This document shows positions 19,595 through 27,472 of a stretch of 64,000 nt of DNA, one piece after another. A model generated the notes under the pieces. The model saw only the letters and a program-made list of their open reading frames with translations. It was not told the origin of the DNA and ran no database searches. Positions within the stretch are counted from its first letter, which is position 1; each line of letters opens with the position of its first letter. The translations under genes and the position numbers were made by a program. The DNA comes from Alcaligenaceae bacterium SAGV5 (lineage in GTDB: Bacteria > Pseudomonadota > Gammaproteobacteria > Burkholderiales > Burkholderiaceae_B): NCBI GenBank assembly GCA_009360345.1, contig SPDP01000001.1, positions 496,001 through 560,000 of the forward strand, in the 5' to 3' direction.

Positions 19595-20338
19595 TCAGGC
19601 GGAGGAGCCGAGCTTTTCCGAGACCCGGCGGGCGGCCTCGCAAACCCGCTGCGCATGGTCGCGCATCCGCTTCGGCGTGAGGCGGTCGGTCGGGCCTGAA
19701 ATGCCGATGGCGGCAATGGCCTTGCCATAGCGATTGAAAACGGGGGCGGCCAGGCCGCCTATCCGCTCTCGCCATTCGCCGCGGTTGATCGCATAGCCGA
19801 GCTTGAGCACGCCGGCGAGTTCCTTGCGCAGGGCATCGCCGTCGGGCAGGGACAGGCGCGTATGGGGGGCGAGCCGCGCGGCGGCGGCGGCGATGATGTC
19901 GTCGTCCTGGTAGGCCAGCATCGCCTTGCCCGTCGCGACGGCGCTGGCGGGCGCGCGGCCGCCGACCTCGGTGTACGCCCGGATGGGCTGCGGGCTGTCG
20001 ATCTTCTCGAGATAGATGACCTCGGTCTTGTCGAGTATCGACAAATGCACCGTTTCCTGTGTCTCGAGCGCGAGGCTTTCCATCTCGGGCAAGGCCACGG
20101 CGCGGACCGCCAGGCGTCCTACGATTTTCTCGCCCAGGCTCCAGATCTTGGGCGTGGCGAAATACTTGCCTTCGACGGAATCGACATAGCCGAGCGCGGC
20201 CAGCGTCTGCAACAGGCGGTGCGCGTTGCTCTTGGAAAGTTCGAGCTCGCTGGCGATGTTGGTCACCCCGCGCGGCGTGTCGCTGTCCGCCAGGGCCTCC
20301 AGCAGTTTCAGGCCCTTCGAAAGGGTCTTGTCGATCAT
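19595..20338 (-). CDS. IclR family transcriptional regulator
   Basis: A 247-residue regulator. The helix-turn-helix is near the N-terminus (LSKGLKLLEALADSDTPRGVTNIASELELSKSNAHRLLQTLAALGY), followed by the effector domain with YLEKIDSPQPIRAYTEVGGRAP and ATGKAMLAY. The ATG at 20338 begins at MIDKTL; the same frame runs far upstream through another gene but without similarity. It is followed by the PF04392-type and Bug receptor genes on the same strand and probably controls them through the dyad at 19437. Confidence 0.88.
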   Translation of the reverse strand: MIDKTLSKGLKLLEALADSDTPRGVTNIASELELSKSNAHRLLQTLAALGYVDSVEGKYFATPKIWSLGEKIVGRLAVRAVALPEMESLALETQETVHLSILDKTEVIYLEKIDSPQPIRAYTEVGGRAPASAVATGKAMLAYQDDDIIAAAAARLAPHTRLSLPDGDALRKELAGVLKLGYAINRGEWRERIGGLAAPVFNRYGKAIAAIGISGPTDRLTPKRMRDHAQRVCEAARRVSEKLGSSA

Positions 20339-20406
20339 GGGAAGAAGAAAATCCGGTTGCGGACCACCGGCGAGTTTATCTCGCGCGGATTCGCTTGTCC
20401 CGCCGG

Positions 20407-21231
20407 CTACCGCTGGCGCCGCCCCGGCCCCGCCAGGCTGCGCTCGATGCGCTTTCTTCTTTCTTCCAGCGCCTTGACCAGGGCCGGCACCCGCTCGGGA
20501 CGTATCCGATCCTGCACCGCGCTCAGGCTCAGCGCCGCCATGGGGGCGCCGTGCGCATCCGACACCCGCACCGCCAGGCCGCGCACGCCGGTCATGACCA
20601 GGCCGTCGCTCAGCGCGTAGCCGTCCTCGCGCGCCCGCGCGACGGCGGCCCGCAGCGACGGTTCGGACACGTTGGGATAGGCGCGCAGCGGTTCGCGTAT
20701 CGATTCGAACACCAGCTCCGCCTCGTCCTCGGGCAGGGCCGCGATCATGATGATGCCGCCCGCCCCCACGCCCAGCGGTCGGCGCGTGCCGACGTCGACG
20801 GTGAAGGCCTTGATGGGATAAGGGCCCATCTTGCGTTCGATGCAGACGGTGTCGTAGCCCGAGCGCACCGCCAGGAAGGCGGTGTCGCCGGTCTCGTCGG
20901 CCAGCGCCTGCATGTCGGGTCCGCACAGCTGGCGCAGGTCGGCGCGGCCGCTGGAAACGGACCATCCCAGCACCGCCATCTCCATGCCCAGGCGGTAGCG
21001 CCGGGTGTCCTCGTCCTGTTCGACCAGGCCATGCTGCAACAGCGACGTCAGCAGCCGGTGCACGGTGGGCTTGGACAGGCCGGAGGCATGCTGGAGGTCG
21101 ATCAGGCGCAGGCCGGATTCGCCGGCCGACGCCAGGAGCCGCAGCACCGCGACGGCCCGGTCCACGGTCTGCGCGCCGCTGGTGTCGGGACGATTCATGG
21201 CGCGCATCGTAGCATGCAGGGTGGCCGTCAC
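20407..21231 (-). CDS. IclR family transcriptional regulator
   Basis: A regulator of up to 274 residues. The DNA-binding part is QTVDRAVAVLRLLASAGESGLRLIDLQHASGLSKPTVHRLLTSLLQHGL, followed by an effector domain with ERKMGPYPIKAFTVDVGTRRPLGVGAGGI. The GTG at 21231 overlaps the preceding Bug stop in a GTGA arrangement, suggesting translational coupling; ATGs at 21207 and 21198 are alternatives without clear ribosome-binding sites. As last gene of the dipeptidase-RraA-NIPSNAP-Bug operon it probably autoregulates it through the two GGTCC-N7-GGACC sites. Confidence 0.86.
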   Translation of the reverse strand: MTATLHATMRAMNRPDTSGAQTVDRAVAVLRLLASAGESGLRLIDLQHASGLSKPTVHRLLTSLLQHGLVEQDEDTRRYRLGMEMAVLGWSVSSGRADLRQLCGPDMQALADETGDTAFLAVRSGYDTVCIERKMGPYPIKAFTVDVGTRRPLGVGAGGIIMIAALPEDEAELVFESIREPLRAYPNVSEPSLRAAVARAREDGYALSDGLVMTGVRGLAVRVSDAHGAPMAALSLSAVQDRIRPERVPALVKALEERRKRIERSLAGPGRRQR

Positions 21232-22205
21232 TCGCCGTCCAGCTTGATGCCGGTCTTGCTGACGATGCCGCTGTACAGATCGATCTGCTGCTTCCAGAAC
21301 GCGGCCAGCTCCGCGGGCGTGGAGCCGACCGCCTCGGACCCGGCATCCTTGAATCGCTGGCGCGACTGCGGGTCTTTCGCGGCGGCCGAGACGGCCGCGG
21401 CCAGGCGGTCCAGGACGGGCTTGGGCGTGCCCGCCGGCGCGTAGATCGCGACCCAGAACGGAAACGCGTAGCCGGGCACGGCTTCGGCCACGGTGGGCAC
21501 GTCGGGCAGCATGGCCGAGCGCTCGGTGGTGGTCACGCCCAGCGCCCGCACCCGGCCTTCATGGATGTTGCCGATCTGCGGCGGCACGCCGTCCAGCATC
21601 ATGTGGATGCGTCCGCCCAGCAGGTCCTGCATGGCCGCCGCCGTGCCCTTGTAGGGCACGTGCTGCATGTTGACGCCGGCCAGGGTCTTGAACAGTTCGG
21701 AGGCCAGGTGGATGGCGGTGCCGTTGCCGGAAGACGCGTAGTTGTACTTGTCGGGATTCTTCCGGAGCAGCTCGACGAACTCCTTCATGTTCCGCGCCGG
21801 CACCTTGGGATTGACGACCATGACCAGCGGGAACTGGGCGACCAGGGACACGGGCGCGAAGTCCTTGACGGGATCGAAGCCCAGCCGGTCCTTGCCCAGC
21901 AGGCCGGTGGCGACGGCGGACGAGGAATTGAAGATCAACGTGTAGCCATCGGGCGTCGCGTTGGCCACGGTCTTGGCGGCGATGGCGCCGCCGGCGCCGG
22001 CCATGTTTTCCACGATGACCTGCTGCTTGAGGTCCTCGGCCATCTTCACCGCGGCGATGCGGGCCAGCTGGTCGATGCCGCCGCCCGGCGAGAACGGTAC
22101 CAAGAGCCGGACGGGGCGGGTGGGGTAGTCGGCGGCGTGGGCCGGCGCGGCGGCGGTGGCGGCCAGCGCGAAGGCGGCCGCCCAGTGGATGAGGGGTTTG
22201 AACAT
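21228..22205 (-). CDS. TctC/Bug-type periplasmic solute receptor
   Basis: A 325-residue Bug receptor. A clean signal peptide (about 24 residues ending AAPAHA) precedes ADYPTRPVRLLVPFSPGGGIDQLAR. The binding-loop motifs VENMAGAGGAIAAK and TPDGYTLIF follow. ATG at 22205 is preceded by ACGGAGAC. It sits between the NIPSNAP gene and an IclR gene that overlaps its stop codon, all on one strand. It therefore presumably imports or senses the substrate of the M19/RraA operon. Confidence 0.88.
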   Translation of the reverse strand: MFKPLIHWAAAFALAATAAAPAHAADYPTRPVRLLVPFSPGGGIDQLARIAAVKMAEDLKQQVIVENMAGAGGAIAAKTVANATPDGYTLIFNSSSAVATGLLGKDRLGFDPVKDFAPVSLVAQFPLVMVVNPKVPARNMKEFVELLRKNPDKYNYASSGNGTAIHLASELFKTLAGVNMQHVPYKGTAAAMQDLLGGRIHMMLDGVPPQIGNIHEGRVRALGVTTTERSAMLPDVPTVAEAVPGYAFPFWVAIYAPAGTPKPVLDRLAAAVSAAAKDPQSRQRFKDAGSEAVGSTPAELAAFWKQQIDLYSGIVSKTGIKLDGE

Positions 22206-22249
22206 GTGTGTCTCCGTTGCGGGCCTGTCGCGGCCCGTGTCATCGTGCG

Positions 22250-22615
22250 TCAGGGTTGGCCGGACAGGTCCAGGCCGCGCGCGTCGTCGATGAGATGGGC
22301 CAGGCGGTCGCGGAAGAAGGGAGCGGGCTTGAGGATGCGGCATTCCTGCGACAGCATCAGCGGCCTGGCCTGGACCAGGAAAGCCTTCCAGTCCGGATCG
22401 GCGAACAGCGCGTCGCGGCAGTCCATGCGCTGTTGCAGGCTGCGGTAGCCCCACTGCGTGACGGTCTGGTTCAGGGCGCCGATCTCGCTCACGTAGTAGC
22501 CCAGCAGCGCGGGCAGGTGGCGCATCTGCGCCGCCATGCCTTCCTTCCTGTACAGCGCGACGAAGGCGTCGAGGTTGCCCGGATGGTAGGTGTAGAGCCG
22601 TTGTTCGACGATCAT
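22250..22615 (-). CDS. NIPSNAP family protein
   Basis: A 121-residue soluble protein with the dimeric alpha-beta barrel fold of NIPSNAP proteins. It begins MIVEQRLYTYHPGNLDAFVALY and contains TVTQWGYRSLQQRMDCRDALFADPDWKAFL, both typical. Bacterial members occur in many catabolic operons without an assigned reaction. Its ATG overlaps the RraA-like stop codon (ATGA), so the two are translationally coupled. Confidence 0.82.
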   Translation of the reverse strand: MIVEQRLYTYHPGNLDAFVALYRKEGMAAQMRHLPALLGYYVSEIGALNQTVTQWGYRSLQQRMDCRDALFADPDWKAFLVQARPLMLSQECRILKPAPFFRDRLAHLIDDARGLDLSGQP

Positions 22616-23376
22616 GTCGCCTCCCGCTGGTCCTGGCTGAACTTGTAGACGTGGGTGCGCCTGGCCAGTTCGGGGATGGGCATGCCGGCCTGGATGTCCT
22701 GGTAGCGGCGGGCCTCGCCTTCGCCGATTTCCTGCGCGCGCTTGAGCACGGTCTCGACGGCCTCGCGCGGGATGAAGCAGATGGCGCCTTCGTCGGCCAC
22801 CACCAGGTCGCCGGGCCGCACCTGCACGCCGCGTATGTGGACGATGCCGTTGATGGCGACCGTCTCCAGCCGCCACTTGCCCGTGATGGAGCTGACGCCG
22901 CGCGACCAGATCGGGAAGTCCTGCGAGCGCGACTGCTCCACGTCGCGGATGGCGCCGTCGATGACGGCGCCCGCCTCGCCCTGGCGCCTGGCGATGGCGG
23001 CCGACAGCCCGCCCATGTTGGAGATGCCGGGCACGCCTTCGATGACGAGCACGTCGCCGGGCTCGGCCAGGTTGTGGGCCTCGATCTCGGCCATCTTCGA
23101 GATGCGGTCCTTGGCGCCCTTGTAGGCGTCGTCGCGCTGTTCGACGTTGCGCAAGGTCAGCGCCGGGCCGGCCATGCGCCGTCCGGGCAGCGTGGGCGGC
23201 AGGTCGCAGCCCGGCACCACGCCGCACAGGCCGAGCTCGTCCATGGCGTCGGACACGGTGCCGGTCAGGTCCTCCAGGGCGAGGAAGGCGTCGATGACGG
23301 ATTGCGGATAGCGGGGGATGTCGAGATCGCCGAAGACGGCGGCGGGCAGCTTGCCCAGGGGAGTCTTGCTGGTCAT
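22612..23376 (-). CDS. RraA-like protein, possible aldolase
   Basis: A 254-residue RraA-fold protein (older name: dimethylmenaquinone methyltransferase-like). The core motif for HMG/CHA-type pyruvate aldolases is present: DVLVIEGVPGISNMGG and, further on, AVIDGAIRDVEQ with the conserved Arg-Asp. It also has VSSITGKWRLETVAINGIVHIRGVQVRPGDLVVADEGAICFIP. Members act as 4-hydroxy-4-methyl-2-oxoglutarate or related aldolases, or inhibit RNase E. The operon setting favours an enzyme here. The start at 23376 follows AAGGAC. Confidence 0.82.
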   Translation of the reverse strand: MTSKTPLGKLPAAVFGDLDIPRYPQSVIDAFLALEDLTGTVSDAMDELGLCGVVPGCDLPPTLPGRRMAGPALTLRNVEQRDDAYKGAKDRISKMAEIEAHNLAEPGDVLVIEGVPGISNMGGLSAAIARRQGEAGAVIDGAIRDVEQSRSQDFPIWSRGVSSITGKWRLETVAINGIVHIRGVQVRPGDLVVADEGAICFIPREAVETVLKRAQEIGEGEARRYQDIQAGMPIPELARRTHVYKFSQDQREAT

Positions 23377-23392
23377 GGAGTGTCCTTGGGGG

Positions 23393-24364
23393 TCAGGCGG
23401 CGGGCGTGCCCGCCATGACGATGTGGAAGAGGCGAAGGAAGTTGTCGCGGGCGATGGCGTCGATGTCCCGGCGTGCCAGGCCGATGTCCGCCAGGCCGGC
23501 CAGCATGTCCTGCTGGGCCTGCAGGCCGTCGATGGGATAGCGCCACGGCCAGGTCCCGTAGACCTCGGGCTTGCGCATGAATTCCTGGTAGCGCTCGGCC
23601 GGCTGGTCGGTGATGAAATCCGACCCGATGCCCACGTGCGCCACGCCGATGCGGTCGACGGCATAGCGGATGTGCGCCACCACGTCCTGCACGCCCGGGG
23701 TCTCGCCCGGCATGCGCACCAGCGGCGGCAGATAGGTGATGCCCAGCACGCCGCCGTTGGCCTTGAGCGCGTCCAGCAGGGCGTCGCTCTTGTTGCGGGC
23801 GTTGGGGCACAGGGCGTAGGCGTTGGCATGCGTCACCGCCACCGGATGGCGCGAGATGGCCAGCACGTCCAGGCCGCTGCGGTCGCCCACGTGCGACAGG
23901 TCGATGACGATGCCCAGGTCGTTCAGCACGCCCACCAACTCGCGTCCGAGCGAGGACAGGCCGGCGTCGGCCGGCTCGGCGCAGCCGTCGCCATACAGGT
24001 TGCGGATGTTGTGCGCGACCTGGATCACGCGCACGCCCAGCGCGTGGAAGAGCTCCATCAGCTTCAGGTCGCGCTCCACGCCGGGCACGTTCTGGTAGCC
24101 CAGCACGATGCCCAGCTTGCCTGCCTGCCTGGCGCGCTCGAAGCCGTCCGCGTCCTCGACTACCTGGACCAGGTCAGACAGGGTGGCGAGGTGCGCGCGG
24201 TAGTCGGCCAGCTGGTTCAGCGAATGGCGCAGGTCGGGAACGGGATTGATGCCGCGAAAATTGTTCAGCGTGATGTGGACGGCTTCCACGCCGTGGGCCA
24301 GGCTGGCCTCGGCGTAGGCGGCGGTCATGCGCGCGCCGTTCAGCAAGTCGAATACCTTGATCAT
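23393..24364 (-). CDS. divergent M19 (membrane dipeptidase) family protein
   Basis: A 323-residue protein of the renal-dipeptidase-like fold. Typical M19 segments are AHNIRNLYGDGCAEPADAG, IDLSHVGDRS (H158), VTHANAYALCPNARNKSD (H179) and GVAHVGIGSDF. However, the N-terminal HxD zinc ligands are replaced (the region reads VFDLLNGAR), and the bridging Glu is not seen in the GIVLGYQNVP segment. A classical binuclear dipeptidase activity is therefore doubtful. It is the first gene of the operon, preceded by two palindromic operator candidates. Confidence 0.82.
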   Translation of the reverse strand: MIKVFDLLNGARMTAAYAEASLAHGVEAVHITLNNFRGINPVPDLRHSLNQLADYRAHLATLSDLVQVVEDADGFERARQAGKLGIVLGYQNVPGVERDLKLMELFHALGVRVIQVAHNIRNLYGDGCAEPADAGLSSLGRELVGVLNDLGIVIDLSHVGDRSGLDVLAISRHPVAVTHANAYALCPNARNKSDALLDALKANGGVLGITYLPPLVRMPGETPGVQDVVAHIRYAVDRIGVAHVGIGSDFITDQPAERYQEFMRKPEVYGTWPWRYPIDGLQAQQDMLAGLADIGLARRDIDAIARDNFLRLFHIVMAGTPAA

Positions 24365-24390
24365 GCTCGATGGCTTTCCTAGTGAATGCC

Positions 24391-24473
24391 GGTCCGTAAT
24401 ATGGACCAGCGAGACCAGGATTTTCGGTTTGAAGGAATGCCATGTCGAGATTGATGGTCCGATATATGGACCA
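24391..24473. promoter_or_regulatory. two IclR-type dyads GGTCC-N7-GGACC
   Basis: Two inverted repeats with identical arms: GGTCCGTAATATGGACC at 24391-24407, and TGGTCCGATATATGGACCA at 24455-24473. Their centres are 65 bases apart. Both lie upstream of the M19 gene (start 24364). The 5-7-5 geometry resembles IclR-family operators, and the operon ends with an IclR gene. The T-N11-A rule for LysR sites is also satisfied, so the LysR at 24556 is an alternative ligand. Confidence 0.6.
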
Positions 24474-24555
24474 GAATGAGAAAACGGCGCGAACCGGTGC
24501 CCGCCAGGCCGCGGGCGAGACCCGCAGGGGAAGGCCGGTACGCCGCCAGGCGCGG

Positions 24556-25518
24556 TCAGCGGGCCGGGCGACGCGTCCTTGCCACCGCCGGGGCGGGTTG
24601 CGGCCCGCCCTGGAACAGTTCCACGATCGCCTGCCGCAACCATGTATTGCCCGGCTCCTGGTCATGGCGCTTGTGCCAATAGACCATGACGTCGTAGCCC
24701 GGCATCTGCACCGGCGGGGCGAAGTGGCACAGGCCCCAGCGCCGCGCCACCGACAGCGCGAGGTTGCGCGGCATGATGGCGACGACGTCGGTGTCGGCCA
24801 CCAGTTCGGCGATGGCCAGGAAGTGCGTCACCCGCGCCACCACCTGCTCGCTCATGCCGTTGGCGACCAGCATGCGGTCGATCAGCACCGAATGGTTGGT
24901 GCCCGCGACGTTCGGCACGACATGGCGTGCCCGCTTGAACTCCGCCAGGTTGAGCGTGCCGCGCGGCACCGTGGACGGCCGGGCCACGCAGGCATAGACG
25001 TCCGAGAACAGGATCCGGCTGCGCACGCCGGCGATGTCGGGATTGATGGCGCCCAGGGCGAGGTCGATGGTTCCCTTCGACAGTTCCTGGGCCAGTTCCT
25101 CCGGGCTCGCGCTGGTGGCGATCGTCTCCACGCACAGCCGCGGCGCGTGGTGCTGGAGATGGAGGATGAGCCGGGGCAGGAAGGTGTGTTCACCGATGTC
25201 GGTCATCGCCAGGCGGAACACGCGGCGCGCGGTCGCGGGCACGAAGGAGCCCTTCTCCAGCGTCTGGGCCAGGATCTGCAAGGCCTGGGAGACCGGCCCC
25301 ACGAGTTCGTCGGCGAAAGGCGTGGGTTCCACGCCCTTGGCCAGCCGTACGAACAGCGGATCGCCGTACATGTCGCGCAGGCGGGCCAGCGCGTGGCTCA
25401 TCGCGGGCTGGCTCAGCCCCAGCGCCTTGCCCGCCGCCGTGAGGTTGCGCGTGCGGTAGATGGCATCGAACAGGTCCAGCAGGTTCAGGTCCAGCTTGCG
25501 CGACAACGGCTTGTCCAT
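24556..25518 (-). CDS. LysR family regulator, NodD/LinR-like
   Basis: A 320-residue LysR-type regulator. The helix-turn-helix LDLNLLDLFDAIYRTRNLTAAGKALGLSQPAMSHALARLRDMYGDPLFVR is of the NodD/NahR/LinR subgroup, which often responds to aromatic compounds. It is divergent from the ring-hydroxylating dioxygenase operon, with a LysR-type dyad between them, so it is the likely activator of that operon. A dipeptidase operon follows on its own strand. Confidence 0.9.
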   Translation of the reverse strand: MDKPLSRKLDLNLLDLFDAIYRTRNLTAAGKALGLSQPAMSHALARLRDMYGDPLFVRLAKGVEPTPFADELVGPVSQALQILAQTLEKGSFVPATARRVFRLAMTDIGEHTFLPRLILHLQHHAPRLCVETIATSASPEELAQELSKGTIDLALGAINPDIAGVRSRILFSDVYACVARPSTVPRGTLNLAEFKRARHVVPNVAGTNHSVLIDRMLVANGMSEQVVARVTHFLAIAELVADTDVVAIMPRNLALSVARRWGLCHFAPPVQMPGYDVMVYWHKRHDQEPGNTWLRQAIVELFQGGPQPAPAVARTRRPAR

Positions 25519-25526
25519 GCCTGTGT

Positions 25527-25543
25527 CATTCTTTTGAAGAATG
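25527..25543. promoter_or_regulatory. LysR-type dyad between lysR and dioxygenase genes
   Basis: CATTCTTTTGAAGAATG has perfect 7-bp arms around a 3-base centre and satisfies T-N11-A. It starts 9 bases from the LysR start codon and 78 bases from the dioxygenase start, as expected for a LysR regulatory box. Confidence 0.55.
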
Positions 25544-25594
25544 AAAGAGATTCAATCATTTCATTTTACATATATCTACCCCAAACCTAAGATT

Positions 25595-25615
25595 CGCTCC
25601 ATATCGAGTGGAGCG
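25595..25615 (+). promoter_or_regulatory. inverted repeat covering the dioxygenase ribosome-binding site
   Basis: CGCTCCA and TGGAGCG form a perfect 7-bp inverted repeat with a 7-base spacer. The right arm contains the GGAG that serves the ATG at 25621. As RNA it could fold and hide the ribosome-binding site; as DNA it could be an operator. Confidence 0.45.
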
Positions 25616-25620
25616 AGACG

Positions 25621-26964
25621 ATGAGTACATCGACACCCGCCAGCGGGCCCGGATTTTCCGGGTACGTGCTGGACGACGCGGACAACGGCAGGTTCCTGGT
25701 CGACCGCGGGATCTACCGGGATCAGGCGCTGTTCGAGGCCGAGATGGCCCGCATTTTCGAAGGCGGCTGGGTCTACCTGTGCCACGAAAGCGAGCTGGCC
25801 CGGCACGGCGATTACGTGACGCGCTACATGGGGCGCCAGCCCGTGGTGGTGAACCGCCGCAAGGACGGCAGCATCGGCGCCTTCGTCAATGCCTGCGCGC
25901 ACCGGGGCACCGTGGTCGCGCCCCTGCGCAAGGGATCGGCCAGGAGCTTCACCTGCCGCTTCCACGGCTGGACCTATGCCGAGACGGGGCGCTGCATCAA
26001 GATCAAGAACCAGGAGACCGGCGCCTACGCGGACGACGAGACCCTGCGCGACGGCTTTGGCCTGAAGGTGGTGCCCCGGGTGGACAGCTACCGGGGCTTC
26101 GTATTCGGCAGCCTGCGCGCCGACGTGGGCGAACTGGCGGACCACCTGGGGCCGACCCGGGCCTGGATAGACCTGATGACCGACCAGTCGCCCGAGGGGC
26201 TGGAGGTGGTCGAGGGCGATTCCACCTACATCATCCGCGGCAACTGGAAGATGGGCGGCGAGAACGGCGTCGACGGCTATCACGTCAGCACCGTCCACCG
26301 CGTCTTCGCCGCCACGATGACCATGCGCGAGGAAGCGCGCGGCGGCGCCGGCACGCAGAAGACCGAGGCTGGCCGCATCGTGGGCAGGGTCGAATCGGGC
26401 ACCGCGGATTTCGGCAACGGCCACATCGGCATCTGGGCCCGGCGCTCGACGCCGGAGGCCGCGCCGCTGTACGAAGCCCGCGAGCGCCTGCTGGGCGAGT
26501 TCGACGAGCGCAAGGTGGACTGGATGGTCGGCATGGGGCGCAATCTCTACCTGTTCCCCAACATGCTGCTGTTCGACCAGCCCTCGACACAGATCCGCAT
26601 CCTGCGGCCGCTGTCGGCGGACCGCACCGAGGTCCGCATCCAGTGCATCGCGCCGCGCGGCGAGAGCCCCGAGGCCCGGGCGTCGCGGCTGCGCAAGTTC
26701 GTGGATTTCTACCTGCCCACGGGCATGGCCACCTCGGACGACATCGCCGCGCTGGAGGACACCGCCGTCGGCGGCGAGGCCAGGCTCAGCCGGTGGAACG
26801 ACTACGGCCGGGGGGAAAAGGCCATGCGGCCCGGCGCGCAATGCCAGCCGCTGATGGACATAGGCTGCGAGGCGGTCGCGGTGTCCGACAACTGGGACCA
26901 CGAGGTCTTCTACCAGGGCTACTACCGCCACTGGCTGCGGGTGATGAACGAGGAGCGGGACTGA
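25621..26964 (+). CDS. aromatic ring-hydroxylating dioxygenase, large subunit (benzoate type)
   Basis: A 447-residue catalytic alpha subunit. The Rieske [2Fe-2S] ligands are C92, H94, C112 and H115 (CAHRG and CRFHGW). The mononuclear iron site is read from ENGVDGYHVSTVH, with the bridging D218 and ligands H221 and H226. The sequence style (MTRYMGRQPVVVNR, GDSTYIIRGNWK) is that of BenA/AntA-type dioxygenases that act on aromatic carboxylates. It overlaps the beta-subunit start by one base. The real substrate is unknown; no cis-diol dehydrogenase (benD) is next to it. Confidence 0.9.
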   Translation: MSTSTPASGPGFSGYVLDDADNGRFLVDRGIYRDQALFEAEMARIFEGGWVYLCHESELARHGDYVTRYMGRQPVVVNRRKDGSIGAFVNACAHRGTVVAPLRKGSARSFTCRFHGWTYAETGRCIKIKNQETGAYADDETLRDGFGLKVVPRVDSYRGFVFGSLRADVGELADHLGPTRAWIDLMTDQSPEGLEVVEGDSTYIIRGNWKMGGENGVDGYHVSTVHRVFAATMTMREEARGGAGTQKTEAGRIVGRVESGTADFGNGHIGIWARRSTPEAAPLYEARERLLGEFDERKVDWMVGMGRNLYLFPNMLLFDQPSTQIRILRPLSADRTEVRIQCIAPRGESPEARASRLRKFVDFYLPTGMATSDDIAALEDTAVGGEARLSRWNDYGRGEKAMRPGAQCQPLMDIGCEAVAVSDNWDHEVFYQGYYRHWLRVMNEERD

Positions 26965-27461
26965 TGGCCGTCGATACCGACCTGCACGCGCAGGTATCCA
27001 CCTTGCTGGCCCGCGAGGCCATCTACCTGGACGAGAAGAACTGGGATGCGTGGCTCGACCTGTTCGCGCCGGACGTCGAGTACTTCGTGCCCGCCTGGCT
27101 GTCGGAAGACACCCTGACCACCGACCCGCGCACGCAGCTGTGCCTGATGCACATGGATTCCCGGCTGGGCCTGGAGGAACGCGTGTTCCGCATCCGCAGC
27201 CGCGATTCGTTCGCGTCGCTGCCGCTGGACCGGACCGCGCACCAGACGACCAACATCCTGGTCACCGGGCAGTCCGGCGACGAGGTCGAGGTGACCGCGT
27301 CCTGGCTGGCGCATTGCGTGGGGCCGCGCGGCCAGGCCACGCGGGGCGGGCGCTACGACTACACGCTGCGGCGCACGGACGGCGGGCTGAAGATCGCGCG
27401 CAAGCGCATCGTGATGATCGACGAGAAGATCGAAGGCACGGTCGATGTCTATCACATCTAG
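26964..27461 (+). CDS. aromatic ring-hydroxylating dioxygenase, small subunit
   Basis: A 165-residue beta subunit with the NTF2-like fold, giving structure to the alpha3beta3 oxygenase. It begins with an LLAREAIYLDEKNWDAWLDLFAPDVEYFVPAW stretch typical of BenB-type subunits and closes with LKIARKRIVMIDEKIEGTVDVYHI. Its ATG overlaps the alpha-subunit TGA (TGATG), a sign of coupled translation and equal subunit supply. Confidence 0.9.
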   Translation: MAVDTDLHAQVSTLLAREAIYLDEKNWDAWLDLFAPDVEYFVPAWLSEDTLTTDPRTQLCLMHMDSRLGLEERVFRIRSRDSFASLPLDRTAHQTTNILVTGQSGDEVEVTASWLAHCVGPRGQATRGGRYDYTLRRTDGGLKIARKRIVMIDEKIEGTVDVYHI

Positions 27462-27472
27462 GCGGCCGCACC

